A stretch of 64,000 bases of DNA, from positions 4,568,241-4,632,240 of the forward strand of contig NW_002060948.1 of the NCBI RefSeq assembly GCF_000150275.1. The letters run 5' to 3'. The notes beneath the pieces are model-generated. The model saw only the letters and a program-made list of their open reading frames with translations, ran no database searches and was not told where the DNA came from. Positions 39,601 to 54,600 of this stretch are shown one piece after another (position 1 is the stretch's first letter; the number at the start of each line of letters is the position of its first letter). The position numbers and the translations under genes are program-made. The stretch is from Trichoplax adhaerens. Its lineage: Eukaryota; Placozoa; Uniplacotomia; Trichoplacea; Trichoplacidae.

Positions 39601-42600
39601 AAGGGTAAAATTTGACAATAGCAGGCGTATCTATATAATATTTCGAAATAAATCATGAATTGTATTTTGATTATAATTAATTAATCGTATTCTCAGGTAG
39701 GTAATTTATAACAGCAGTGAGTACTTTTGAAAACAATTATATTTCGATTAATAATGCTCTAACCTATGATCGATAAGGTAGCAGTTGCACTAGCTCTTCC
39801 TGCTGAATTAACTAAGATGCAAACGAAATCTCCGGTGTTATTTGTGGTTGAGTTCGTAAAGACGATAGTATCGTTGTTTCCAAGAAAGTTAACGTTGTCT
39901 TGGAATACTCTTCCATCTTTTCTACTCCATTCAGCCTTGGCTGCATCTGTTGATGATCTACATGTGAACTGTACGTCTTCACCAACTGCAGCTTCCGTAT
40001 TAGTCTCAGGGGTAATCACGGCCACAGGTATAGCTGTTTATAGTCTTGACTTTAGAATTTTACTAGAAACTAAATGATCTTACAATTTTAAATTTGATCT
40101 TACCTATAACAATTAATTGTGCGTCTCTACTAACAGAACCAGCGATGTTATCTAGAGTACATCTGTAGCTGATTTGATTTCCTTTGTTTGCATTAAAGAT
40201 CGTCAAGTTGCCATCACCTTTATCAATACTATTAGGCGGTAATGGACTTCCACTTGCTGTAGTCCATCGTATGCTAGCTGGTGAACTTGTTGAGTTACAT
40301 ATAAATGTTATAGCCTCCCCAATGTTAATCGTTACTGCAGAACTAGGCAAGATCTGTGCTTCAGGAATATCTATCGTAAGGTACAAAATTTTATGTTAGT
40401 GCAAAAATACCAAAAATAGATAGCAAATTGCTTGTATTAAAATAAGAGGGTAGGGCTGCTTTATTTGAAGGTTTAAAATTAATGTACGTATATTACTTAC
40501 GATGAACAGTTAAAACTGAAGTTGCAGAATCAGACCCAGCTGAATTTGTAATTAGACATGTGTATTGGCCGCTATCTGCAGATGTCGGATTGGTTATGGC
40601 CAGTACTTCTCCATTAGTGCTGACAACAGTGTTACTCTGCAATGGACTTCCGGTGCTCCTAGACCATGCAATACTGCCACCAGTTGTATTTGAAATGCAA
40701 GAAATATGTACCTTCGCTCCAGCAGCTACAGTTTGGCTCGTAGGTGAAATATGAGCTACAGGCGGTACTAAAAATTAAGAAAATATAAGAAATAAAATTT
40801 TAAAGAAATACTATTGCCATTTCAATGAATAGTATTCTAATTTGTTTCATGCAAGTTATTACGATTACTTTCATGTCCGTAACATGCTAATCTATAAAAA
40901 ATAGTTTTAAGTTCTTTTGATTTAATGAGTAAGAACAGGTAACTTAAAAGTTAATTCTATTTAAATGCATTATTCGGTTATAATATGGTATAATTATATA
41001 TGAATTTAACAAAACAAGAAGCACAATGCAATCTTAGCAAAGTTACAAATAGATCCTTATAGAAAAGTATGAATGGTATACAATATTAATAATATTGACA
41101 GTATAGTAGCGATCAATGTTGTATAGATTGCAAAAGCCGTTGTAGATAAATTTTAGTATCGTGGAAACTAATGTGAAATACTATAATCCTAGAATCCTAA
41201 AATCGCATTCTTATACTATGGACAGTAAATAGAATTGATGCAGTTTAAAAATTTTTGTTAGAGACTATTTGGCTCATAAACAGACTAAGAGTATAAGTAA
41301 TTAAAATAAAGTAGTAAGGATTGCTCTTGAAATCATGATCTGCTGTTTTATAAAATTTGTTAGCTATATCAACGCAAGAAATTTGACTTGTTTAGAATTT
41401 TTCGTGAAATGCACTTGTCGAGAAAATTAAAAAGAGGTTTAATGCTAGCGGCTATCTTTGAGCTTAATATTGTTAGTGCATTTGAAAAGATTTTATCTTG
41501 ATATAGAATCTTTATATCTTGCTGTACTAGTACAGACTGTTGCAGTTGGAGATATATTATGAATCTATAATAGTGTGTATCCAGCAGCCTTTTACTGATT
41601 GTGATGAAATAATATAAATAAAACCCTTACATATAACGGTTAAAGATACGATTATCAATCGTGAACCGGCGATATTTGTTAAAGTACATCGAAATCCGCG
41701 TTCGTCACTTCCTATCGCACTTTGAATAATCAGACTTCCATTACTATTTTGTCTATAACGACTAGTTAAGGCAGCGCCATTGCTAAAGGTCCAAGTAGCC
41801 GCAGCATCGCTTGTATTCGAGTAACAGTTAAATTGAACAAATTCGCCTTGATTAACGGTTTGACTTACGGATGGTATCACAATTGGATATGGTCGTACTA
41901 GTATGAGATAGATTTTAGTATTTTAAAATTTATGTAGCTGTTCCTCATATACATGAATGAAAAGATACATTATTCAACATCGTACCTATGACGAAAAGTT
42001 CTGTAATAGCACTATCTTCACCAGCCTGGTTACGAACCGTACATCGATATTGGCCTCTCATAGAATAATCGATGCTAGACAAACCCAAAATACCATTAGT
42101 AATAATAGAACTACTCGGTAAGTTATTGCCATCAACTCTACTCCAAGTAATATTGCCAGGACTACTAGTGGAGTTGCAGAAGAAAGAGGCTTTTGCAGTT
42201 TCTGCTGTAGTTTGATTTCGTAGGCTTACAAACGCTACGGGTGGATCTAAATAATTGATTATGGATAAGCTTGTTTTATATCTCCAGCAAATGTTCATGA
42301 ATCGTGCTGGTCTATTTTTGGTACTAATTAAACCTAATTCTGACGACTGATGTTAGCGTAATTATAGGCTCATAAGTGTAAAGCTCTTTCTTCACTTACA
42401 AATGACAATCACCGACATCGTTGCTTGATTAACTCCAGCAATATTAGCCACAATACAAACATACCGCCTGTTATTCTCGCTAGCAGCCACAATAATTTCC
42501 AAATTGCCTGAATTTTGTTCAACCTCATTACGGAATGGTGTGTTATCTGCTCGTCTCCACCTAACCGTGGCTTGACTAGTGTTAGAATAACACCGAATTG

Positions 42601-45600
42601 TAGTATTCTGGCCAGCAGTAATTGCAATCGCGTTTGATGGCGAAATTACAGCAAGTGGTTGGCCTAATTTCAAAGTAAACAATTAGTGAAAGTTATGAGT
42701 ATAAGTTACTAATCTCAATTGGTTCATAAAAATAAAAAAATTGAAGATTCAGGTAATCTTATAAAAACTTTGACATCTATTTGACGAATAATGAGACACT
42801 CAATCGGCTTAAGATTATTTAAATGTCGTAACATTTTTCTAGAATTATTCTTACCTATTACATTTATAAATGTTATACCAGTATTTGATCCAAATGAATT
42901 TGTGATGTTGCAAACATATTCTCCAGAATCCTGTTGACTAGCTGATGTAATAACTAAATTGTTGTTCGAATCCTGATTTATATTACTGGGTAATTGGCTA
43001 GCCCCGGCTTTGTACCAGGTAATTTGACCTGGACTAGTGACTGATGCACATGAAAATGTTCTGTTTGCACCTTCTACTATACTACCGTTTATTGGAGATA
43101 TTCTTACTTCTGGAAGCACTATAAATGTTAAAAATAATTTCAAATCAGTAAAATACTTAAAATAATATAAATATGTTATCGTAGCTTCTGTAATTAAAAT
43201 ATCTATAATATTGCATTTATTATTTGAAATAATTTACCAACAACAATTAATCTTGCAGTTATTCTCGTCATTCCAGCAATATTCCCCAAAGAGCAAATGA
43301 AACTAGCATTATTAGTTCTTGCCGCTGAAGTAAAAGTCAGCGAGCCCGAACCGTCTACGATGACATTACTTCCTAGTGCACCGCCATCACTTCTTGACCA
43401 TATGACGCTGGCGTTACTTGAGTTTGAATAGCAGTTAAAACTGGCATTTCCTCCTTCGTTAACTTGAATTGTTGTAAAAGGCTTGATGACAGGGACAGGT
43501 AACGCTAATTTTGAAATATACAATCATCAGCTTTTATAATTAACTTTAACATCTGCTGGAACTAATTCATATCTTATTGATTGAAATCTCGTCAAGTTTA
43601 CATTACTGCTACTTTTGCTTTTGTACATACCAACAATGGTTACAGTAGAAGTAGTAGAGCTTTGACCTGCAGGATTTACAGTAGTACACCGATATACACC
43701 GCTGTTTTCTCGTGTCGACGCATTAAGACTTAAAACTCCATCTGGTGATATGGCTGCAGAATTTGGAAGAGTCCCGTCATCTCGACTCCAAGTAATATTA
43801 ACTCTATCAGGGCCGGTTGCGGAATTAATTGTAGAAGAACACTGAACCTGAATAATTGTACTGCTTTCCGCAATATTAACGGCAGTAGGATTTACAGCTG
43901 CTTGAGGGGGTACTATCATAAAAAATCAAGTGAACATTAGCCAGTAAATAAATAGCAATGCAGCCTTTTACAAATTGCTACTTTAATAAGCTACACAAAG
44001 ATATTTACCTATCACAAACAAAGTCACATTTTTCGAATCTCTTCCGGCGGTATTATTTAAATTACAAGTGTAACTTCCGGAATCGCTAGATTGAGCCGAA
44101 ATTATATTTAGTACTCCATTATCAGTGTGTCTTGCATTGCCCAAGAGCAGATTGCTGCCTGTGGTAAGCCAAATAATATCCGCTGGACTTGTAGTAGAAC
44201 TGCATGCAAATGAAACGTTGCTATTTTGATTGACTATAAGATTACTTGGAGTAATTTGAACGACCGGAATTACTAGATAAACAAGAGGTAGTTATTAGAA
44301 TTAGGAATCTTAAATAGTTCTAGAATACTTGATAGTGGTATTCTCTAAGAAGACAAATATTATTTCGATCCTAATAAATACACGTCTTCTCTAGTCCTGA
44401 TTAACTTACGAGTAACAGACAAATTTCCAACAGCAGTGATGTTCGCTGCTCGATTCGATACCACACAAACATATCTTCCTTCATCTACAGCATTCGCTGA
44501 TCTGATTATTAGCGTACCATTAGGGTAAGTAATGGTATTATTTGGTAATGGACTTCCATCGATCTTTGTCCAACGAAATGCAACACCAGATGTTGTTGAC
44601 GAGCAGTCGAATTGACCTACTGTATTTTGATTAATTACTTGAGCTGGTGGTCTTATTATAACGTTCTTTGGAATTTCTGGAAATGAATCAAGGTAGATTT
44701 TTTACTAAATTGGAATTGATTACTATGCTATTAAATCGGTTTTTTTTCTCACCTAGAACTTCTAAATAGGCTATTGCTACAACAGTACCCACTGCATTTG
44801 TTAAATTGCACTGGTAGGCCTTTTCATCTGACAATTGGATTGCACCAATTGTCATTGATCCATCAGAAGCCGTAATTATCCTGCTGTTATTGATATTAAC
44901 CCATGTAGCATTGGCCGCACTACCTGAAGACCTACATGTAAATTTGGCATTTTCGCCTTCAACGATGGATATATTGAATGCTGGTAGAATTGATGGCGTA
45001 GGTAAATCTGTGAAAATAAACTGTCTTGTATTAGCTAAAAATAGGTGAATACTGATTAATTCTTTACGGCTAGGATGTTTTCGTAAAACATTAATAGCAA
45101 GTCCATCTAAACTATACCATTCTTGATGACTTTAGAAGTAGCTTGTGATGTTCCTTCAGTATTATTAGCTTGACATATATAAGTATCAATATCTTCATCT
45201 TTAAGGAACGGAATGATAAAGATGCTCGAGGAATTGCTATTGGAAGGAACGGATTGCAATGCTTGACCACTTAATCTTTTCCACGATATTACAGCTACAG
45301 GCGAGGCTGCAATATGACAAGTAAGGGTAACTGATGATCCTCCTTGAGCAGTAATAGAATCAGGCACGACCTTAACAAAGGGCTTGAAATTTCCTAAACA
45401 ACAGCGAAGGAAAAACATTATTTTCTCATTGACTTTTATTTATTCCATGGTAATAACTACGGCAAAACCAATATTTTTCCTGGCTCTATTAGATACCTGG
45501 GTCAACAGCTAATGTAGCAACAACATTTCTTTCTCCAGCAGCGTTCCTAGCTGTACAAGTATACGTAGCAGCATCATCAACAGTAGCTGGATTAAGATGA

Positions 45601-48600
45601 AAGGATCCCGAAGTTGGATTAACTTGTAAAAATGGCGACAAATTTTCAGACCGTGACCAAGAATAAGTGATTGGTTGATATCCAGATGCACTGCATGTGA
45701 AATTGGCTTGATTTCCCGCTGTAACCCGTAAACTTTTAGGTGTTATAGTAGGTTTTGGCGTTCCTTTAGCTGATATTTCGGATGAAGGATTCCCGATACG
45801 ATGAAAATTGTTATAAATAATGTGAAAAAAGATTCGTCTATTTAATATTTAAGGTAATCTGAAGATTTAAGTTTTCTAACCTCTGGCAATTACATGGGTA
45901 CTATCCCAAGCCAGCCCTTCAGGACTAAATCCGCTACAGTTATAAGTCCTATTCTGGATTTTAATCTGATTGAATATCAGATCGATTCTTTTGAAGCCGA
46001 TTCTTTGGATATTAACAGTTTTTGATAGATTGGAACCATCAGTAGCAGACCACTGTAGGGTAGGTGGAGGATTACCGGAACAATTGCATACAATTTGAAC
46101 TCTGTCATCTTCGTTTACGTCCAAGCTAGTAGGTTGTACACTAACTTGGGGCGGGGTGGGTACTATATCAACATACCAAACACAAATTGTAGTATGTGTT
46201 AAATTACAAGAGTTTAAATTTTCATTAAGATCACTCATATTGTGTAACATTCATATATTGAGAGGTAGAAAAACTTTAAATTTATTAATAGACCAAGCTA
46301 AACGTAAATCATCTTTCATACCCCCAAAGATTATAAAGCCGTATGCTAATGCAGTACTCCATCGATTAGATGAAAAGCATTTGTACTCTCCAGAATCTAA
46401 CTCCGTTCCATTCCGGATTTCTACAACACCAAATCTGTCAATGAATTGAGATGGCAAAGGTTCATTTTCTCGACCACGACTCCATGCTATAACGTTGGGA
46501 GGTTCACTACAACTGCTACAATTCCAGACACCACTGCCATATTGTGGTAGCCTATAAACAGTCGTTCCAATGATCGGTTGCAATCTGCAATTACTTGGTA
46601 CTCGATTAATTTCTGTTTTAAACAAAATTTATGAATCATTATTTAATTTTTAACGTTCTATCAAAGTATCTAATCCTCACCATTAACTTTTAAGGTTGCA
46701 AAAGCATTAACGCTGCCGTACGGATTAGATACGGCACATTGAATATATCCGCTGTCGGATCCGTGAAGATCGATTAAATTTAGGATAGCTTCCTTCGAGT
46801 TTAAAACTCTAGCCATGCGAGTATTATCAGGAATCGTTCTCCAAATGATGGAGATGGGATTAGCTCCGGTAATTTGGCATCGAAACGTGACATTACTTGC
46901 ATCATCTACAAGGGCAGCATCAGGTGAAATTGTAGCCGTCGGAGGTGTTCTATCTGCAAAATTTACAATAATTACGAAATTTAAATATGGCAATTTTAAT
47001 ATGAATTATAAATGCTAAGCTACTTCTTTACTAATCTTAAAATTAACAAAACCCTCAAATATTGTTTGATGCCGATAATAAAATCTTAAACAATGCTTAC
47101 GCGTACCTATAACACATTTTCCTCCTGGAACCCGTGGATTGCCAATATATCCGACTGCACATCTATGATTTTACGTGAGTAACCATATGAAAAGTTTTAA
47201 AGCAGTAAACTTACATTAGCTATAAATAAAAAGGCAAAGCAAACTTTCTTCTTGAAATATAATTGGAGATGAACTACGATTATAAAGAAAATTAACATGT
47301 GTTTTCTTACTCTCCACAATCGAGTCCCGTATATCCCGGTTGGCAATTTGTGCAATTAATTGCTCCGCTATTGCTCGCTGTGCAAGTGTCACTAAAGCTG
47401 TTATTGAGAGAATTAAGCAAAAATAATTATAATAATTAATGAAATTGTTAAAAACTGTTCTATCTAAGCAGGCAGCTAACTATTTCTTTAAAAATTATCA
47501 TACCGATTGGATGTTATATTTAGAGGACAAGGACATGGCTTACAATCATCTATAGTGCCTACTGTTGCGTTCCCATAATAGCCAAGAGCACAGAATTCGC
47601 AGTGATCGCCAGTTGTACTAAAGTGACAGCCCTATGCAAAGGTAATGGTATGCAGACATTAAAAATGGGAAAGCATCGGTGTTAATCTTAAGCATAATAT
47701 ACATATATAGTAATTTGTTAATATAGAACAACGTCAATCATTTTTCAACAGTTTAAATACACAGTTATACCGGTAAACTTACCGTGCACGTTCCTACTAC
47801 AGTGTCGCAGGTCGCACTATGACCATTACATCGACACGAGATGCACTCGCTTCGCACTCGTAAGGAAGAATCTTTAAGCGTATATCCAGCATCACATTCC
47901 TATCCATTTGGGACGTAAATAGAATAAATGTATCAGCAAATACAATTACGTTTTTGATTTGTTGGCTATATGTGAAAATAGGTGTCATAGAAATTGATTC
48001 TAATTACCGTGCATGAAGTACCAATATATCCTGTACTACAAGAACACACTTCAACATCATGTGCACTAGGTCTATTTGAATTTCCAACAAATCCATTATC
48101 CATCTCAATACCAAAGATGCTATATGAAAATAAAGAATTGTTTTATAAGATATACAATTTGAAAATATTGAACTATCAATCTGATATGTAGTAGTATACC
48201 ATAAGCTGTACTGTGCAATTTTGCATATAATATGAAATAACGTGATCATAAATGAAATTTTTATTACAGCCATAGCATAGATTCTTTGAATTGATAATTT
48301 CTTTTTTGCAATACAAGTGTATAATTGTTCAGGATATTACAATTTTACGATAGCATGAATCAAATATTAACTTATAAAAATATCTGTATTTGTCAATTAG
48401 ATAGCAACACAAAATGTAGATATTTCATGCTTTAAATTTACCTAGTAGTTAGCCAGTTCTGATTATACTTTGCCCGGATGCGTATATATTCGATATCTGC
48501 CAGCGCCAGAAGAACTTCATCTCTGGTTGCTGCATCACCTGTAGATTCCAAATTCCAATTTTTCTGCAATAGATAAGGTATTGAATAATATTCTGAAGGT

Positions 48601-51600
48601 TAGTTATGCAGCAAGACAGGACTAAATAATTTTTCAGTGCCTGTAACTTTAAATATCTCTACGATGTTTATTGTTATGCGGTCATGATGCAAATAAATTT
48701 TACCTTAGTAACAAATATCTCTTAAATTTTAGGAATGAACGCTATCACACGACTTAATTAACAAATTGTTTGAGTAAATAATCTTTCATACCTCAGTTAA
48801 AGCAATAGAAAATGCATGCCTTGAATTTGCTGCAAGTATTTGCTGGCGACCATCAAAATATTGTAATATAATACCACTACCCTATCAATTTTATTATAAA
48901 TCTCATACGATCAGAAAAGGCCGTTACGCTTTATCAAGAATATAGATTATGAGTCTGGGATTTAAGGGAGCAACAGTAACTTAAGAAATACAAAATAAAT
49001 TACACTGATAGTTCAACAAGGTTCTTACCTTAATCTCAACGTCCGGACCGCTTACTGATGTTTCGTTGGCATTATTATTTGCATCTGTATATGATATTGC
49101 ATATCTCAGCTGTCCGCCATATGCAGTAACCTTTAATATTCAATTAAATGAAAAAAGTATTGTAAGCTAGTTTCAAATCTATATATGCGTAGTAGTAATT
49201 GATGATAAATAATTTTCAAGTTACTGCTTACTACCTTATTTCCTCGAAATAAATTTGGAAGGTACCAATAATACATGGTACCATTGAAGTCAGGCATATA
49301 CCTAGTAAACTTGAGACTGTTAGAACTAACATTGACACTAAAATACTGCCCATCTTGATTTCCCAAATAAGTTTCTTGATCATTGCCAAAAATGAAGTTG
49401 TTGATATCACTTTGACCGATAAATATTTGTTGTAGCTGAACAATTTATTGAGTAATTCATCTTTTAGATATCTTGATTGCATAAGATATGCTAAAAGGTT
49501 TGTTATTACCTAACAACCTTATTACCTCGACTTTTGTAATAATATAAAATGGCAAAAATTGTTGCTTACATTGCCTCTGTTATAAGGAGCGCTAGAACAG
49601 GCGTTGGCACGTCCATTACAAAAACATTTTAAGCAACCATCTGAGTGGGTTGCTTGTAAATCGAATGTTCCTGATTTACATCGATCGCATCGAATACCTT
49701 CAACATTATCCTATAGATTGAATTATTTAGGGCCAATTAAATGAAACAGATTTCAATAATGAATTTCGATAATAACAAATGCGACGAATGCGGTACCTTG
49801 CAAAAACATTGGCGTGTGGTAGGACTACACGAATAGTTTAAGCTTCCTCTCATATCACAATTGCAGTATAATGAAACTAAAAATTTACATATATATTAGT
49901 ATTACTTAATCCTCTTATTAATAATATATTTGGAGTAGCTAATTACCATAACATATGAAATCGTATGGATATCTTTGATCCATCACGTAAAAATTATAAA
50001 AATTTAACTGCTTTATATTACAACATAATAGAATTTTGCTATCATAAATTTTTAAACGCTATTCAGAAAGTTTCAATTTCGAAGAACGATACTTACTATC
50101 TACACATGATCCTCCTGGAGTATTTGGATTACCGGTATAACCTGGAGCACACCTGTTACGAAGCAAAGATACAAATCTTTAATAATCGCAAAAATCAATT
50201 ACAAAGCAGTTTTCTAAATTAAATAAGTAATGTTCGTATAGGCTACAAATGTATTTATAAATAATGATTTACCTTTCACAGTTCAGGCCAACATAACCTG
50301 TATTACAATTTTGACATGTTATACTACCATTGGCAGATTGTATACAGCCTTGGCTGAATCTATTGAAATATTAATAGCTTTTTTTTTTACTAAATACTTA
50401 AAATTGGAATATGTCTTACCAAAAGAGAATTCTATCACATAATTTATGAACTATTCTGTTAAAATAAGTACACATTTATGCATACGTTTACATCGAAGTG
50501 ATTATAAATATTCAACTTTAAAGGAAAAATATACACTATAAGAATGGAGGTACTGTAATTGTAAAAATGCCCTAATACCTTATGACGCTGGATATTAATA
50601 AAAGCTTCATAATGTTTATGCAGATTGATTTGTACGATAAAATATCTTTAGTATTTATTTGAAGAAAAGTATTTTTTCTATAACTAAGGTCTGATTATAT
50701 AGTTATAGGCGGTCTTATTGCCGTAAATAAACTAAATTAAATGTATTTAAAATCTGCAGAGAGTAATCAGAGACTCTTTAACTATCAAGCTTTACAAAAT
50801 TGACAAACTATCCATACCCGACTAAATTTCACAAAAAGTTAACATTTTGTGAAGTTGGGATCATTGAATATTTTCTGTGAGAACTTAGAATTCACTTCGC
50901 TTCTTTGAGGTCAATTGCTATTCTACTATTCTTAAATTCTGTCTTAAATTAAAAGCGTTTTCTAAATTCTGTCTTGACTGTTACAATTATTTGAGAATTG
51001 GATTTAAATTATACTGAATAGTACAAGGTACTTTTATAACGTAGCTATAAATGCTGTAAATACTGTAGGTTTCTAATATTTAAAGCAAATCCATTTCAAC
51101 TACATCTTATTTACGGCTAAAGTCTGATTTCGATAATTTCCAGATTCCAATCACAAAAGTAATTTTAGTCATAGTAATAGATCCATACTTAATAACATCT
51201 GATACAAGAAAACAAGAAAACTTTCGTCAACATCAATCAGAAAGTGCTTATCTTTTAAAACGAGAACTAGAGCATTGCGGCTTAAAGTACTTTAGTACGA
51301 TATTTATCTAATCAGCTTTGTATTACAATAGCTAATGTTGAAGGTAAAGATGAAGTAACTTCTATGGAAATAATACTTCTCTGATTTCTATCAGATAATA
51401 TATTTTTGTATGTACTGATATTACAATTATCTATAATGCTGTATATGGTTCTATAAATTACTGTGTACTTTTATAGAATTATCCATTCAACGAGAATCAT
51501 TGGTATTATAATTTCTCTACAAACTAACTGAAGTTTTAATAAACTTTAGATGCAGCTTTTGTCTAAGAGAGCCTATTCGTTACTGTAATCTTTATGGCAA

Positions 51601-54600
51601 TTGGAAGATCATTAGTTTTTATAGTCGTGTAGTGGTACTGGATAGTAGTCAGGGAGGACAAACCTGACAGTATGCTCACATTATTAATTTTCTTGTGGTA
51701 GTTTTAATTTTTTCATTATAAGTTTCAATTTATAGCAACTGTATGTAGCGATCTTATAAGGAGGCTAACTTACTGATTTGATGACAATGACAGAGGACAA
51801 GGACATAGCTTGCAATCATTTGCTGTTCCAGTAGTTGCATTACCGTAAAACTTAGAGAGGCAAGTTTCACAGTTAAAGCCGGTAGTATTGTGTTTGCAGT
51901 TCTAAAAAGAAATATTAGTAATTGAATGATGATAGGGCGGCTTATTATGAGGATCATGCAAGATATATATTTCGAATTTACTTCAAATACGAAATCTTAT
52001 ATGGAGTCTTATTAAACGAAACCTACAATACATTGTCCAGTTTCAGAGTTGCAATCGGTAGAATGACCATTACAGAAGCATGGAACGCATCTGCCGAAAT
52101 AATTGCCTGTCGCTATCCGCCGATAACCTTTAGCACAGTACTATCATGTAGTGTTTCAAAATGTTAATTAAAAATACACACAGAAATTATCCATGTTTCA
52201 GATATTAATCGTTTCACAATTATCAATATATTTATCCGGCGAAGACCTACCTCACACGATGTACCAGTATAACCTTGTGGACAATTGCAAACTTCCACAA
52301 ACGAAGCCGCACTTGTATTTGTGACTTCATTGCTTAATTCAGCCATTGCGACATCTCGAATACTATTAAAAAAGTTATAAGTAAAATTGAGGAATTAATT
52401 ATTTAGGAAACGGCAGAATTTAATAAGCTATTACGCTTATACCTTGTACTTATCATTTCCGTCGATAAAACCCCAGAAATAAGAATAGCATCTATTTTTG
52501 CTAAAACAAACATTAGATCAGCTCGCCCAGCGATTTGTCCGTTTGATTTTCTCCAATTTGTCTATAGAGTAAGTATCATAAATAATATGTTATGGTTCCC
52601 TAAATTATGTTAATAATAAATTGACTATTTATCAAAGTAGATCTTACCTCTGTTAAAGGTATATCGTATCCTACATTCGTGATAGGAGCTCTTAGCTGGT
52701 TGTCAGTAAAAGTTAGAGTTTGTTGACTTCCCTAATAGTAATAATTCAAATGACGCTTGTTTTACGGTGTTATCTTACCGTTAGGATAGTTCAACAAGTA
52801 CAGTAGTAGCTTATATGGAAAATATTCATATTTGTAGCTCTAGGTAAGATGAGTAATGCCTTAACGAGGATATTATTTGTGATAAAATTATTAAATATTT
52901 GAATTTGATTGTTATTATGTATAGACATTAGTAAGATGATTTGAGTTCTAGATTCATAATTGAACTAGACAACATACATACTTAGATGAAAATTAAGTAT
53001 GAGCAAGAGATTAAAAATGTTTACAGATAGAAAAGCTACGTAAGAAACATTTCAGTTCGAGACGCCTCTCCTAGCATGGCAAAATGATAATACTATTGTT
53101 TATAAATTAGACGGCTCCTATACAAATTGGAATATTTGAGTTGAGTTGTGTGATAAAAAGTTGTAGATATGTCTATGCTAATAAAATTTCTATCTTTACG
53201 TTACTTCACTGTGTGTGTTAAATGTTTAGTAAAAGGACGTTTAAGTCAGTAGTTACTTATAGGCTTTTACTTTACATTTCCTTGTCGCAGAGTTGAATTT
53301 GTGACAGCTTAATTCAAAACTAATACGGACTCTACAAAAGATTTCAAACTGACTAGAGATTGTTGAACAATCGAAATTAGTTATACGCGTACCATTAACT
53401 CAACAGTAAGTAACTGGCCTGTTCCATTAGTTCTTGACCGGTAGGAAATAGTGAAACTGAGCTCAGATCCATAGGATCCAACCTGCATGATTGTAATGGC
53501 AAGATTTAGATCGTATTAAACTATACATTATAAGTACAGCAAAACAGCTACCAAAGGAAAATATGTAAGGCTTTACTTTATTGCCCAGGTATTCGTTTGG
53601 CAGATACCAATAATAATTTTGGATGGGTAAAGTATTAAATTTATCGAAAGTCAGATAAGCATCATTTTGGCTAATAGTAAGGTCACCATTTGCATACAAT
53701 AAGCTCTTGTTCTTGTTACCAAACATGAAACCGTTTGAACTAAGAGTAAACCCACTACCAATCTAAAGGAGCGAATCAAAGTTTAAAGCAATCATTTTGT
53801 CAATCATTGGAATTATTACAATGTTGTTAAAAGTCAACGTTTTATTTCTATAATACTACCCATAAGCTATAATTGTTTGCTTACTACTGTCAATGCTTTA
53901 GATGAAGGTGCACATGATGTTGATAAATTGAAGCAAAAACATTCATTACAACCATCTGTGTTGCTTTCCTGTAAATTGAAATAACCTTGCTTGCAAAACT
54001 GGCAGAGGTTCCCTTCAACGTTATTCTGAGCGAGTTAAATATGGAATAGATATACCTTTAGTCTTCAGTGTTACCAGATAAATAGGAGCTTAATTAATCT
54101 ATTATAGTTTTATGCACATTATTATAGAATATTTAACAATTTTGACATTACTTTGCAACGATCGCATATCCCCCCACTGTTCGGCCATGGAGATAAGCTT
54201 CCTCTTACATCACAAGGGGCTATAGTTTTGGTTAATATTTAAATGTATCTGAGTATTATCTAATTAATTAAGTTTTACAATCGTATAGTTTAAAAAGTTT
54301 AATAGGTCTAATATTAAGAGGGAATTTCTATCATAATGCAGCATTATTCGCATTTTACCGCATACATTTTATTTTACAGGTATCACCAACTTGTCTGGGG
54401 TCGCCATAGTATCTCTCGCGACAACTATTACACAACAAATTATGACCAACTTAAAGTTAAAGGTTTGCGATGTACAGTATGTAGCGACTATTTTATTCTA
54501 CTGTAATAAATCAGTTCATCAGAATTACCGTCTTTAAGGTATATGACATCGTAATATAATATAATCTAGTCTAATATCAAAGTAGATATAATACAACATA

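Noticed and set aside
39766-40399. Plus-strand frames of 103 and 71 codons
   Set aside because: Antisense shadows of Ig17 and Ig18 exons.
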